DNA of 37,300 nucleotides, taken from assembly GCA_902776435.1 (NCBI GenBank), contig CACYQB010000023.1, positions 1 to 37,300 of the forward strand. The letters run 5' to 3'. The stretch is from an uncultured Bacteroidales bacterium. Lineage in GTDB: Bacteria; Bacteroidota; Bacteroidia; Bacteroidales; Muribaculaceae. The notes below the pieces were generated by a model. It saw only the letters and a list, made by a program, of their open reading frames with translations. It did not search any database and was not told where the DNA came from. Positions 8,490 to 20,700 of this stretch are shown in pieces (position 1 is the stretch's first letter; each line of letters starts with the position of its first letter). The position numbers were made by a program, and so were the translations under genes.

Positions 8490-9908
8490 CTACTTTGCGG
8501 TCACTCCACTGGAGGTCACGGTGAGATAGTAGTCACGGTCGAGGACGACATCATAGTCAGGCGTCTGCGAACCGCCACCGTTGTTGTTGAAGATGAGGTG
8601 CTCGGTCTCACCAGCGCTGGTAAACTCCCAGAAGGTGTAGTTCACGCCATCGACGGTCTTGGTGCCCGTGGGCAATGCGCCAGGCCAGCCACCGAAGAAC
8701 TCCTTGTCACCCCATGCATACAGGGCAATAGCGTCCCAACCCGTCTGGTCATCAACATAGATGTAGTGCACCTCGCCAGGTGTGGGTTCGGGCGTATCTC
8801 CTCCATCAGTGTAGGTATTGGGATCAATCTCGGTCACGCCGCTGGCTGTCACCTCCAGATAGATGTCATGGTCGATGGTGTAAGCAAAGTCGGCCAGCTG
8901 AGTTCCCTCACCATTGTTGAAGATGAGGTTCTCGCTCAAGCCCGTATTGACGTCACCCATATCAAAATAGGTATAGGTTACACCCTTGATAACCTGTTCG
9001 CCAGTGGGCACCATGCCGGGCCAGCCTCCGTTCAAGTCGTTCACGTCACCCCACATATAGAGGTTCAACGCGTTCCAACCGGTCTTGTCGACCACAAACA
9101 CTGCAAAGCCGTCATGCTCCACAACCTCAGGCTCGTCCAACACCTCGACACCGCTCGCGGTCACACGCAAATAGATGTCGCGGTCGATGGTGAAGTTGAA
9201 GTCGGCCAACTGGGCACCCTCACCGTTGTTGAAGATAAGGTTCTCGTTCAGACCTGTGTTGGCAGCGCCCATGTCGAAGTAGGTGTACTCAGTACCACCA
9301 ATCTTTTGCTTGCCAGTGGGCGCCATACCGGGCCAGCCACCGTTCAAGTCGTTCACATCGCCCCACATGTAGAGGTTCAGGTTATTCCAGCCCGTCTCAT
9401 CGAGCACATAGACCACAAAGCCGTCATGTTCAATCTCGGGAGCATCACCACTCCAGTAATAGCTCTCCCAGCGTTCACCCCACACGTTGGTAAAGGTGCC
9501 CAAGCCAGGATTGTCGGTATGGTTAGCCATCTCACCATTTACGGTAAACTCGGTTCCTTGGGTTGCGCTGTAGAAACGGAAACCGTCGCCCAGCGTTTTG
9601 CCATTGACAAAGGTGGAGGGATCCAAATAGATGCCCCACTTGATATCGCTGCCGGGAGCCTTCATGAGCTTCCACTGCTCCTTGCCCATCGACGCGCTGT
9701 CGCCATTGAAGGCACCCATGATGTAGATTTCCTCATCGACTGCGGTACCGTAGGGAGCGATGAACTCAAGCAGGATGCGATCGGCACGGGTCTCAAACTG
9801 CTGGCGCTCGTGTTCAAAGATGATATCCTCATCCCCTGAGCAGCTGGTCATCACGCCCGTGACGGCCATCAGCGCCACTATCAGACTATATATTTTACTT
9901 GTTTTCAT
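8490..9908 (-). CDS. SusE/SusF-like starch-binding outer-membrane lipoprotein
   Basis: This is a surface lipoprotein predicted to bind starch beside SusC/SusD. Start 9908 (MKTSKIYSL) gives a compact signal peptide with the lipid-carrying cysteine C23 in GVMTSC, 472 aa in all. An upstream ATG at 9920 is less likely. Residues about 26-152 form an N-terminal domain of SusE/F or X25 type. Three starch-binding modules of about 95 residues follow at roughly 159-254, 263-358 and 379-470. Each contains GW, LY(M/A)WGD, GGWPG, PTG, an aromatic FDMG or WEFT segment and LIFNN. They resemble CBM26-type modules, with tryptophans of GW and WPG as likely sugar-stacking residues. Modules 1 and 2 are almost the same at DNA level. 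The gene follows susD by about 32 bp, so it belongs to the susCD operon. It differs from both B. thetaiotaomicron SusE and SusF, so a letter is not assigned. Confidence 0.9.
   Translation of the reverse strand: MKTSKIYSLIVALMAVTGVMTSCSGDEDIIFEHERQQFETRADRILLEFIAPYGTAVDEEIYIMGAFNGDSASMGKEQWKLMKAPGSDIKWGIYLDPSTFVNGKTLGDGFRFYSATQGTEFTVNGEMANHTDNPGLGTFTNVWGERWESYYWSGDAPEIEHDGFVVYVLDETGWNNLNLYMWGDVNDLNGGWPGMAPTGKQKIGGTEYTYFDMGAANTGLNENLIFNNGEGAQLADFNFTIDRDIYLRVTASGVEVLDEPEVVEHDGFAVFVVDKTGWNALNLYMWGDVNDLNGGWPGMVPTGEQVIKGVTYTYFDMGDVNTGLSENLIFNNGEGTQLADFAYTIDHDIYLEVTASGVTEIDPNTYTDGGDTPEPTPGEVHYIYVDDQTGWDAIALYAWGDKEFFGGWPGALPTGTKTVDGVNYTFWEFTSAGETEHLIFNNNGGGSQTPDYDVVLDRDYYLTVTSSGVTAK
8499..9434 (-). 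repeat. Three tandem starch-binding modules within the SusE/F-like gene
   Basis: Module 1 is encoded at about 9147-9434, module 2 at 8835-9122 and module 3 at 8499-8774. Modules 1 and 2 share long runs of identical DNA (for example around WGDVNDLNGGWPGM), indicating a recent duplication or gene conversion. Module 3 is more diverged and is set off by a Pro/Thr/Glu linker (DGGDTPEPTPGE). Confidence 0.85.
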
Positions 9909-9940
9909 AATTGATGTCATATTATAATGTGTGATAACAA

Positions 9941-11764
9941 TTAATAATTGGGATTCTGGATGAGGCCCGGGTTAACCGTCAGCGCGGACTGAGGCAGCGG
10001 GTACCACTCATACTTCTCGCTGCGCTTAGCTGGCAGGTCAATGCCAGCCTCGGTAGCACGGCCCCAGAACCACCAGGTGCCCTGGGTGAACTTGTTGAAA
10101 CGGCGCAGGTCGGTGCGACGGCGGTTGCCTTCGCCCAAGTACTCCTTGCCCCACTCGCTGAGCATCCAGTCCATGTCAAAACTGGAGAATCCGGGACCAG
10201 GGATGGACAGGGCCGATGCGCGGTTAGCAGCGCTGAAGTAGCGCTGACGCACGGCGTCAACATAGTTGCGGGCCTCACCGCTGTTGCCCTTGCGCATCTC
10301 ACACTCGGCCACATTGTAATAAGCCTCGGCCAGGCGGAATTGCACATCGTCAATTGACTTGAAGCCTCCCGCATCATCGTTGGGATAGAGGGGATACTTC
10401 ACCAAGCGAACGCCCGAGTTGGTTTCACCCCAGCGGGGGCTCATCACGGTCTCGAGGATACGACCCTGGTTCAGGAAGGTACCCACCTGATCCACATAGA
10501 CCAAATCCTGACCATCGCGGTCAGCATCGGCCTTGAGAACGTCACCCGTGCCGAAGTTGGCACGCATCACACCCTTGAGGAACATACCGGGACCATGGGT
10601 TTTGGTCGTCACATTATAAACATAGTTCTGCTTGCGGATGTCGCGGTCGTCAAAGCGCTCGTAGGGAGCACCCAACTTGTCGCCGTAAGGGGAATCCAGG
10701 AAGCAGTTAGCGCCTTCGGTACCGCCCGTGGGCAATACAGTTCCAGCATTATCATAGCTGGGCACGAGGCACACGCAGTTCCAAGCGCCAATGCCGTCAT
10801 AGGACTGGCCGAAGTAGTCGGCATAGCCATACCACATGCCCACCATCGTGCGCACATTGCTGATGGCGTTGGCAGCACCTTGTCCGTCCTCGGCTGCGAG
10901 AGCAAAGATGACCTCGGGGCACTTCACATTGTCGATGCTGTACAGGTCACGATAGTTGTCGGCAAGGCGATAGATGCCATAGTCACCATTGATAATCTGC
11001 TTGGACAGCGCCTCACACTCTTCGTAATGGGCCTCCTTGATAAAAATCTCGGCATTGAGCAGCAAACGGGCCTTTAACAAGCGGTTCATGGCCTGGTTGG
11101 CACGGTTGACGGTGTTGCGGCTGCCATCTTCGCGAGCAAGCTGCTGGTAGGTCTCGTCGAGCTCCTGGGCAATAAAGTCATAGATTTTCTTGCATGAAAC
11201 GTTCCAGTCGGGATCGGCAGTGCCAGGCACCTCACTGCCAGCCTTGACGTTCAAGGGCAGCGCACCACCCCACAACTCAAACAGACAGTAGTAGTTCCAG
11301 GCGCGAATGGTGCGCACCTCGGCGACATACTGGTTCAACTTGTCTTGTGTCATACCCAACTCCTCGGCGTTAAGCACCTCCAAGTCGTTGAGCAGCAGGT
11401 TGGCAAGGCCCACGGCAGTCCATGCGCCCGACCATGCATTCTGGATAATGGTGGACTCACTGTTCCAGTTGTGCCACGAGAGCACGGTCTTCATAGCCTC
11501 GTCCCAACCCCACTGGCCGCCGTTCCACACGCGCCAGGTGAGCTGATCGGCAGGATACTCGCTCAGGTGGAAGAAATTTTCACCGGCAAGGGTCGAAGAC
11601 GTCTGGTTATAGATGGCGGCAACGGCACCCTTGACACTGGCTTCGTTCTGATAATACACGGTGGCGTCGATGCGGTCATTGACCTTCTCGTCGAGGTCGG
11701 TACATGATGACAGACCCAGCACGCACACGGCAATCGCTATAATGATATATTTTAGATCTTTCAT
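9941..11764 (-). CDS. susD: SusD/RagB family starch-binding outer-membrane lipoprotein
   Basis: SusD-family proteins form the lid of the SusC transporter and bind the glycan at the cell surface. Start 11764 (MKDLKYIII) gives 607 aa, somewhat longer than the 551-aa B. thetaiotaomicron SusD. The signal peptide ends at a lipobox (LGLSSC, C21). Family features include the N-terminal helical region with AIYNQTSSTLAGENFFHLSEYPAD, the AEVRTIRAWNYYCLFELWGGALP segment and the C-terminal RRTDLRRFNKF...WYPLPQSALTVNPGLIQNP ending. It starts about 21 bp after susC and ends about 32 bp before the SusE/F-like gene, so the three are co-transcribed. Starch specificity is inferred from neighbours. Confidence 0.95.
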   Translation of the reverse strand: MKDLKYIIIAIAVCVLGLSSCTDLDEKVNDRIDATVYYQNEASVKGAVAAIYNQTSSTLAGENFFHLSEYPADQLTWRVWNGGQWGWDEAMKTVLSWHNWNSESTIIQNAWSGAWTAVGLANLLLNDLEVLNAEELGMTQDKLNQYVAEVRTIRAWNYYCLFELWGGALPLNVKAGSEVPGTADPDWNVSCKKIYDFIAQELDETYQQLAREDGSRNTVNRANQAMNRLLKARLLLNAEIFIKEAHYEECEALSKQIINGDYGIYRLADNYRDLYSIDNVKCPEVIFALAAEDGQGAANAISNVRTMVGMWYGYADYFGQSYDGIGAWNCVCLVPSYDNAGTVLPTGGTEGANCFLDSPYGDKLGAPYERFDDRDIRKQNYVYNVTTKTHGPGMFLKGVMRANFGTGDVLKADADRDGQDLVYVDQVGTFLNQGRILETVMSPRWGETNSGVRLVKYPLYPNDDAGGFKSIDDVQFRLAEAYYNVAECEMRKGNSGEARNYVDAVRQRYFSAANRASALSIPGPGFSSFDMDWMLSEWGKEYLGEGNRRRTDLRRFNKFTQGTWWFWGRATEAGIDLPAKRSEKYEWYPLPQSALTVNPGLIQNPNY

Positions 11765-14700
11765 AATCATTTGTCTATTTATGGATTAGTGGAAACGAAT
11801 AGTCACACCCAGGGTGAACTGGAAGGCCTGAGGATAGGCACTGTTAGAATCAATACCCGGAGTGATACCGGTCGAGGTGACAATCGAGGGATCGTTGCCC
11901 TTGTAACCCGTGAGGGTAAACAGGTTCTTGGCCGACAGATAGACACGCAGGCTTTCGAGCAGGTTGCGCGTCTTGGGCATGAAAGTGTAACCCAGAGTCA
12001 CGTTGTCCAGCTTGAAGTAGTCACCCTTCTCAAGGAAGTAACTCGAGACGATGCTACCGCCAGCATTGACGTCAGCATAGTCGGTATAGGCACTGGCCAA
12101 CACATTGTCGGTACCACAGCCCTTCAGACCCATGCCGTAGCGGCGCATATTGAAGATCTTGTAACCAAAGGCACCACGCATCAGCATGCTCAGGTCCCAA
12201 TTGTGCCAAGTGAACGAGTTGGTCCACGAGAGGAAATGCTTGGGAGCACCATTGCCGATGTTGCGCTTATAGGCGGGATCAGCCTGTGCGGCGGGCACAG
12301 CCTTGCCATCATTGTCATAGACCAGGAGCAGGCCGTTGTCATCGATACCGGCATGCTCATAGCCGTAATACTGGCCGATGGTGCCGCCTTCCTCAACGCG
12401 GAAGAAGTACTCGCTGGTACCCACACCGGGCTTGCGGTACAGGTCCAGATAACTCATCTGATAGACATCGCTGGAAAGCTTGGTGAGCTTGGTCTTACCC
12501 GTGCTCCAGTTAATGCCGGTGGTCCACTTGACAGCGGTCTTGGTGAGCACGTCATAGTCGAGCACCACCTCAACACCAGTATTCTTAGTGGTACCCACGT
12601 TCACGAGAATAGAGTTGTAGATGAACGGGGGCTGGGGAGCGGTGTAATTATAGAGCAAGTCCTGACTGCGGCGGTCGTAGTACTCGACACTACCACGCAG
12701 GCGGCCATCAATGGCCACAAAGTCCACACCCACGTTGAAGGCGGTTGACTTCTCCCATGCCAGATCAGGATTGGCGTTGACCGAGGGAGCATAACCATTG
12801 ATCCACTCGCCGTCGATCAAGTAAGCGCCATAGCTGCTGTAGGTCGAGAGTGACTGGTAGGCGTTAAAGTCGCTGCGGCCCGTCACACCGTAGGAGATAC
12901 GGGGCTTCAAACTCTGGAATGTGCGGGACAGGCCCTCGGCAAACGGGGTGCGGGTGATTTCCCAAGCCAATGAAGCCGAGGGGAAATTACCCCACTTCTT
13001 GTTGGCACCGAACTTGGTGCTACCCTCGTGGCGCATCGATGCTGACGCAAACAGCATGTCGCGGTAATTATAGTTCAAGCGGCCAAAGAAGCCGATGAGG
13101 GTCGATTCGGACGAGCCAGCCCACATGTTGGCCTTGCCGTCACGCAGGTAAGTACCGTTGCCGATACCATGATAGCTCATGCTGTCATATACAAAGCCCA
13201 TATTCTCGTTGCCACTCTGCTCCCAGCGGGTGCGCTCCCATGAGTAGCCCACAACGGCCTTGAGCTGATGGTCGTCGAGCGTGAGGGTGTAGTTACCCAA
13301 CCACTCCAGGCGGTTGGTCCACCACTTCTGGTAATTGATATTGGCTCGGCCAGCATAGCCGTTCCAGTAGCTCTCGCTCGATGTGCTGGGGGTATAGAAG
13401 TTGGACTTCAGGTCATTGTATTGCAAGGCGTAGCTCAACGAAGTGTTAAGGTAGTGCTTGTCGGTCTGAATCAGGTTGACCTTGACATCGCCGTTACCCA
13501 GCAGGTAGATGCGGTCGCCATTGCTCACGTTGTTCTTCAAGTCATTCACCGGGTTGTGGATGTCGGTGGGACTGTTGGGCTGATAGTAGCTTCCATCGTC
13601 ATTAAATACGGGAATTGTGGGATTCATCGTCAAGGCTGTGTCAAACAAGCCGTCGTTACCCCACTTCTCGTGAACCTTGCGGCCCGAGAGCGAAGCGTTG
13701 AACTGCAGGAAGTTGTCCAGCACACGCTGTTCGCCCACGAAGCGGGCGCCGTACTCCTCGCGGCCCGACACGATGTCCAGACCATTGCCACGCTTGTAGT
13801 TGACCGATGCGCCAAAGTAACCGTTCTTGGTCGAACTGTCGATCGAGAGGTACTGGTTGAGGTTGTAGCTCATGGGGCGGGTAATCTCATCCCACCAGTT
13901 GGTATCACCACCATAGTCCTGGCCTCGGCGCGAACGACGGAATTCATCGGTCGTGAGGATGCGGGGCTTGGGTTTAGCAAAGTTGGCAGCGATGTAGCTG
14001 TCATAGGTCACCGTGGTCACACCAGGTGCGCCTGCTCCCTTCTTTGTGGTCACGAGGATGACACCGTTGGCACCGCGGGTACCATAGATAGCAGCCGAGC
14101 CGGCATCCTTGAGGACGGTGATGCTCTCAACGTCCTGGGTTGCGATGTTGCGCAGGTCACCACCAGCGATACCGTCGATGACGATAAGCGGACCGTTAGA
14201 GGCCGTGAGTGAACCGGCACCACGCACCTGGAAGTCGGTCATCGAGTTGGGGTTGGCAGCAGCGGCGGTGCTCACGTTGAGACCAGCCACCTTACCAGCC
14301 ACGAGGGCGAGGGGGTCACTGGCGACACCCTGGTTGAACTGCTTTTTGTCGATTTGAACAACCGAACTCGAGATTTCTTTCTTGGCCAACGAACCGTAGC
14401 CCACTACCACCACCTCGTTGAGCTGTGAGCGCTCCTCGTTGAGGGTGATCTCAAAGTGGTTCTGGCCGTTAATGGCCACTTCCTGGGTCTCAAAACCGAT
14501 GTAAGAGATGACCAGGGTTCCGTTACTCGGAGCGTTCTCGATGGTGAATCGGCCATCAAAGTCGGTAACGCTTCCGTTGGATGTGCCCTTGACAGCGACA
14601 CTGGCACCAATCAGGTCTTCGCCGGCCTCATCCACGATGTGACCAGTGACCGTCAAGGTCTGCGCCGAAATGCCCAAGGCAAGCATCAGTGCAGCACACA

Positions 14701-17700
14701 CCAATAGCGCGCGTTGCAACAATCCTGTTTTACATTTCTTCATGTCAAAAAGTTATTTAATAAAAATATGATTGGGTTATCTGATTGCAGTTGGAATAGG
14801 GTGGCAAAAAGTTAAGCATCGCAAAATTACAATGCTCGCACGCATGCCAAAAGGGCTTCAAACAAAAATCAAACTTTGAATTTCAGCTAACCAACTATCA
14901 TCCAATGTCTTACACAAACGATGGTCAACAAAGAATCTAATTGATTTCACAAGAGTGAAACCACAAAAAGGTCCGTTTCTTCCGCCATCTTGACCAGCCA
15001 CATCAACAGTCGATCGACTTGACGTTGCTCTCGAAGTTGTCCTTGTCGAGGGCGCGGGCTTTGAGTTTGGAACGGTAGGTGTAGATGGTGGTCAGGCTGG
15101 CACGCAGGATCGCTGCAATGCTCTGGTTGTCGGTGATACCGATGCGGATGAGGGCCAGCACACGCGACTCGGTAGTCAGTCGCTTGCCCTGCTTGACCTC
15201 AATCTTGCCGTCTTCCTGGAGGAGTTTGTTCACCTCATCGACAAAGGTGGGGTAAATGTTCAAGAACGCGTTATCAAAGTTCTCGTAGAACAATTGGGCG
15301 TTCTCGTTGCCGAAGTGGGTGCTCTTCAACGCCCGAGCCAAATCCTCGGTTTTGCGGTCGCGATACAGGCGATACATGGCCTTGCGCTGCTCCTCGCCGC
15401 GATCGATAAAGCGACTTGACAAGGTCAGGAATCGGGCGATATACTCCTCTTTCAATTTCTCGCGCTCACGCAACAGCCCGTTGCTCTCGTGCAGTTGTTC
15501 AACTGTGTCGCCCAACTGTACATTAACCTGGTGCAACTGCTCATTGATGGCCTTCTTCTGTTCATTCAATCGGCGATAGCGCTTGAGCAACTGGTAGATG
15601 GCAATCACGCCCACCACAAGCATCGCCGCAATGACAGAGATAATGCCGAGCAGCCACATCATGTTGCGGTGGTTGCGCTCCTGCTTGGTCTGATAGGCAG
15701 TGAGAATCTTGGGTACGATGCGTGAGGCCTGGATGTTGCGCAGGCGCGTGCCATAGAAGTTGGCATCGTCCACTGCCACCCGCATGTAGCGGTACGCGCG
15801 GTCGATGTCGCCCTCGTCAAACAGGCGGTCGGCAATCGCCCTCAACGATGTGTTCTCGCGGATGCAACCCTCCAGATCACTCTCGGCACTCTTGATGAGG
15901 TATTGCATCTGCTGCTCCTTGTCACCCAGCTGGGAATAGTAAAACGACATGGTGCTCGTGATGATGGAGTACATGCGTTCGCCACAATGGTAGTTTTCCG
16001 CCAACTTGGACAACAAGTCGATGGCACGCTGGTACTGATTGTTATCGGCATAGCACTCAGCCTGCGTGATCTGGTAGTTGATATTGTCATGAGGGATATT
16101 GACCGCTATCGCACTCCGGCGCACTTGTATCAGCTGCTGCACATACTCCTCGGCATATTGTGTACCTTGCATGTACTCGGCCTGGTAAATGAGCAGGTCG
16201 GTGAGGGTGCGGTGATACACGACGAGCTGGCTTGGCGTCAGGCGGGTCGTGTCGATCTGGTTCAAGGTCGAGCGGGCCTTGTCCATCAGACAGGCCGTGG
16301 AAAGGATGTGAGCCAGATTCAGGCGGCTCTCGTTCAACAGCGACTCATCGCCCATTGACTGGGCGAGACGGATGCACTGGCTCACGTAGGCATAGGCCGA
16401 ATCATACTGATAGGCTGAATACTCCTCATAGAGCCGCTTCAGAATTGCATAGCGCCCGGCAGATGAGGTCTCTTGGCCCAAGTCGCCCTTTATTTGGGCA
16501 AGGCGGGCCTCCTTCGCTGCGATAATCTGAGGCTGGGCGGCAATCAGGCTGTCCAAGCGTTGAAACGCATCTTGAGAAGCGCCCCAAGCACCCACGGCCC
16601 ACACTGCCATCCAGCACACCAGCAATCCCCGGCGCAACCAGTCACATCCTCCCATAACAATAGATTAAATTCCCTAAAAATTAGGCCTAAAGCCCAAATC
16701 TTAACTCAACAGAATATCAATCAAGGCTGTCACGTCGCCGATGGTGACTTCGCCGTCATGGTTGATATCGGCACGCTCGACGATGCTGCCATCGATAGCC
16801 GAGCTAAGCAGGATGTCAATCAGGGCCGTCACGTCGCCGATAGTGACTTCGCCATCCAAGTTTACGTCGCCCACAAGTACGTCACTTGCAGGTTCACCTT
16901 TGTAATATACCTTGTAGCCTCCAGCAGGTACCGAGAAGCTTTGGGTGGAATTCAGGTTCACGGGGGTAGCGGTCAAGCCTGCGCTGATGTTCTCCACGTC
17001 AATCGCCAGTTTCCATTCGCCAGCCTCGAGGCCGGTTACCACAGTATTGACTGCACTGGTGCCCAAGTTGAGCACGACGAGTGCAGTCTGGGCGTTGTGG
17101 TGGCGTGTGTAGGCAACCAGATTGTTATTGCCCGTGGTGAGGAAAGACACCTCACTGGCGCGGTCTCCATTATCGATGAGGGCATCACAACTGTGCTTGA
17201 GCGCCGTGAGTGCCTTGACGGTGTTGAGCATCTTGTTGTCAACGCTGTTCCAGTTGATGGGCGTGCGGTTGAAGTAATCCAGCTTGCGCGACATCAGATA
17301 ACCTGTCTCCTGACCGTTGTAGAGCATGGGCATACCGTAGAGGGTGAAGGTCAGCACCGTGAAAGCATAGGCATTGTTGCCATATTGCGTATTCATCGAA
17401 CTGTTGTAATTCTGGTCATGGTTGGTCAAGTAAACCATGCGGCTGATATCGGTAAAGCGCAGGTCACCCACCAGATTACGGCACTGGTTGAGCACGCCAG
17501 TGGGATTGTTCTTATTGTTGACCAACGCACTCTGGAAACCCCATGCGTAGTCATAATCCCAGCCGCACACGAGCAGACGCGGCACGCTGTTGGCCATGTC
17601 GCCCTCGCCGAGCATGGTGATGGTCTTACCGGGTTTGTACTCCTTCAACTCCTTGATGGCACGGGTCCAGAACTCGGTGGGGATGGTGTTGCTGCTGATG

Positions 17701-20700
17701 TAGTCGCAGCGGAATCCGTCAATGTCAGCCTGATCGATCCAATACTCCATCGCCTCGATCATCGCCAACTGAGTGGCCTCCTTGCTGTAATCGAGCTGAT
17801 AGACGTCGCCGTAGCCGTTGGGGCTGGTGAGTGTCGAATTATAGTAGTTGCGGTGCTCAGTAATCCACACGTTATCTTTGGCGGTATGGTTGGCCACCCA
17901 GTCGAGCCACACCTGCATGCCACGCTGATGGGCTGCGTTGACAAATGCCTGCAGGTCGGCCATGGTACCGAAGTCGCTGTTCACAGCATGATAGTCACGC
18001 GGAGCATAGGGGCTGCCCAATGAGCCGATGCGGCCCAGGATGCCACGGGGATGGATCGGCATGAGCCACACGACGTCAACGCCCAAGTCCTTGAGGTAGT
18101 CCAGACGCTGCTGAGCGGCGGCAAGCGTACCCTGGCTGGTGAAATTGTACAAATCCAGCTCATAGATGACATGATGGTTTGGCACAAAGGTGCTGGGGCC
18201 GGCACCAATCACTTTGGTCAACTGGCCCATCACGTAATACCCGTGGTTGGTGAATGTGCCGTCCACGCGGCCTGACTCGCTATTCCAGGTGAAAATAAGA
18301 CCTGTAGGCATCGCGAGGGTGCCCGTGTAGGTCCACTTGTAAATCTTGTTGCCGCTAGGAGTATCACCCATGTAGGTCATCGCGGGACCAGGCCATGACG
18401 TGCCCACGTAGTCACGGCCATCGGTATTACCGGCCCACACCCAGATTTTGGGTGAGTCATTGACCGAGCTATTGGCCTCAAAGAACACACATACCTCGCT
18501 GTCGCTCGACAATGTAGGCTCATAAACAGCAGCCAGCGATACCAGCGCCACCATCATCAGGATGGAAATTGTAAACAATCGTTTCATTTTTGGTTGAATG
18601 TATTTAGTTGTTAATTTTACGTCATTAGAGTCGTTCCTGCCTTCATCAAAAAGAGAATGGCCAATAACCGATTTTTTACAAAGGTAGTCATAAAAAACAA
18701 AAACATCGACCATCAAACAAAAAAACTAACCTTTACAAACGAATAAATGCCTAAAAACCATAAGGTTAAATCACATCTATGCTCTAAAAAATCAAACCCC
18801 ATTTCACAGCCAGAAGTTGCCCAAAACGACCTGGAGAGAACAAGAACGCACGAGCACGACTATAATTCTAGCAACTTGATGTGCAACCCAATAATGAGAT
18901 TGCTGATCTTAAAAACAGCAGCCAATATTTAATCACCACGGCTGACTGCTCTGCTTTTCCCATCACTCACGGAAGAAAAGAAAAACAAGTTTTCCTTTTG
19001 CATTTTACTCGGTTTTTAGTAACTTTGCGGATTGGTAACCAATTCAGGTCTATGACTTGAATGATAAAGCATGAAGGCTATATGAACAGATTTGTAGAAC
19101 TGATCCCGCAACAGAGTGCCAAATATGGTGAGCGCGAGGCATTGCGCTTTCGTGATTACGAGACCCAGGTGTGGTCATCTATCACATGGAACGGCTTTGC
19201 AGAACAGATTGCACGTGCAGCAGGTGCACTGCTTGTCAACGGTGTAGAAACCCAGGGCCGCGTGTGTATCTTCACCCAGAACTGTCCCGAAATTCTGATT
19301 ACGCACTTTGGCGCTTTCTATAACCGTGCCATCCCCGTTCCCATCTATGCGACGAGCAGCAAGGACGAGGTGGCCTATATTATCAACGACTCGGGGGCCA
19401 CGATCCTGTTTGCCGGTGACCAGGGACAATACGAGATTGCCCGCCAGGTCATCGCTGAATGCCCTACCCTCAAGTTCATCGTCACACTCCACCCCCAGGT
19501 GAAGCGTCAAGCCGATGACAAATCCACCCTGACGTGGGAAGAATTCCTCTTGACCGGCGACAAACTGGGCAAGGAGGTGCTCGCCGAGCTCGAGAGCCGC
19601 AAGCAGGCCGGCCAGCCCGACGACATCATGTATCTGATCTACACGTCGGGCACGACAGGCGTCCCCAAGGGCGTGATGCTCACCCACAGCAATATGAACG
19701 CCGCAATGGATGCCCACATCGAGCGATTTGAATCCTTCATTGACGACAAGACCGATATTTCGTTGAGTTTCCTGCCCTTCAGCCATGTGTTTGAATTGGG
19801 TTGGACGATGGTGTGTCTCAACACGGGCATCCGTGTAGCCATCAACTATAATACCAAGGAGATACAACGTGCCGTTAAGGATGTGCAGCCCAACTATATG
19901 TGCAGCGTGCCGCGCTTCTGGGAAAAAGTCTATACCGCCATCAACGACAACCTGGCGAACGCCAAGCCCGTTGTGCGCATGATGGTCAAGCAAGCCATCC
20001 GCGTAGGTAAGACAAGGAACCTGAAATATGCCAGATTCGGCAAGAAGGCTCCCGCCCTGATCGAGAGGCAATATCAGTACTTCGAGAAAAAAGTCTTTAA
20101 GAGGTTGCGTGGAGCCATCGGCGTTATCGACAACAAGATGTTCCCCACCGCTGGCGCGATGCTGAGCGACAACATCACCGAGTTCCTGCACGCCGTGGGC
20201 ATCAACATCTGCATTGGCTACGGCCTGAGCGAGACCAATGCGTCGGTGAGCTTCTTTACAGAACCGGGATGGACCATAGGCACCGTGGGCATGCCTATCT
20301 CGAGCATTCAGGTCAAGATCGGTGACAAGAACGAAATCCTGGTTAAGGGTCCGACAGTGATGAAGGGCTACTACAACAAGCCCACTGAGACCGCCGAAGC
20401 CATCGACGCCGACGGCTGGTTCCACACTGGAGACTGCGGCGAACTCGCACCCACAGGCGAAATCATTCTGACCGAGCGCCTTAAGGACCTGTACAAGACC
20501 AGTAACGGCAAATATATCGCCCCACAGGTGCTTGAGACCATGCTGGGACAGGACAAATTCATTGAGCAGGTGGCCATCATCGGTGACGGACGCAAGTATG
20601 TGTCGGCCCTCATCGTTCCCGACTTCGAGGAACTGAAAGCATATGCCGACAAGAAGCATATCGAATACCATTCCATCGAGGAACTGGTGAACAACTCCGA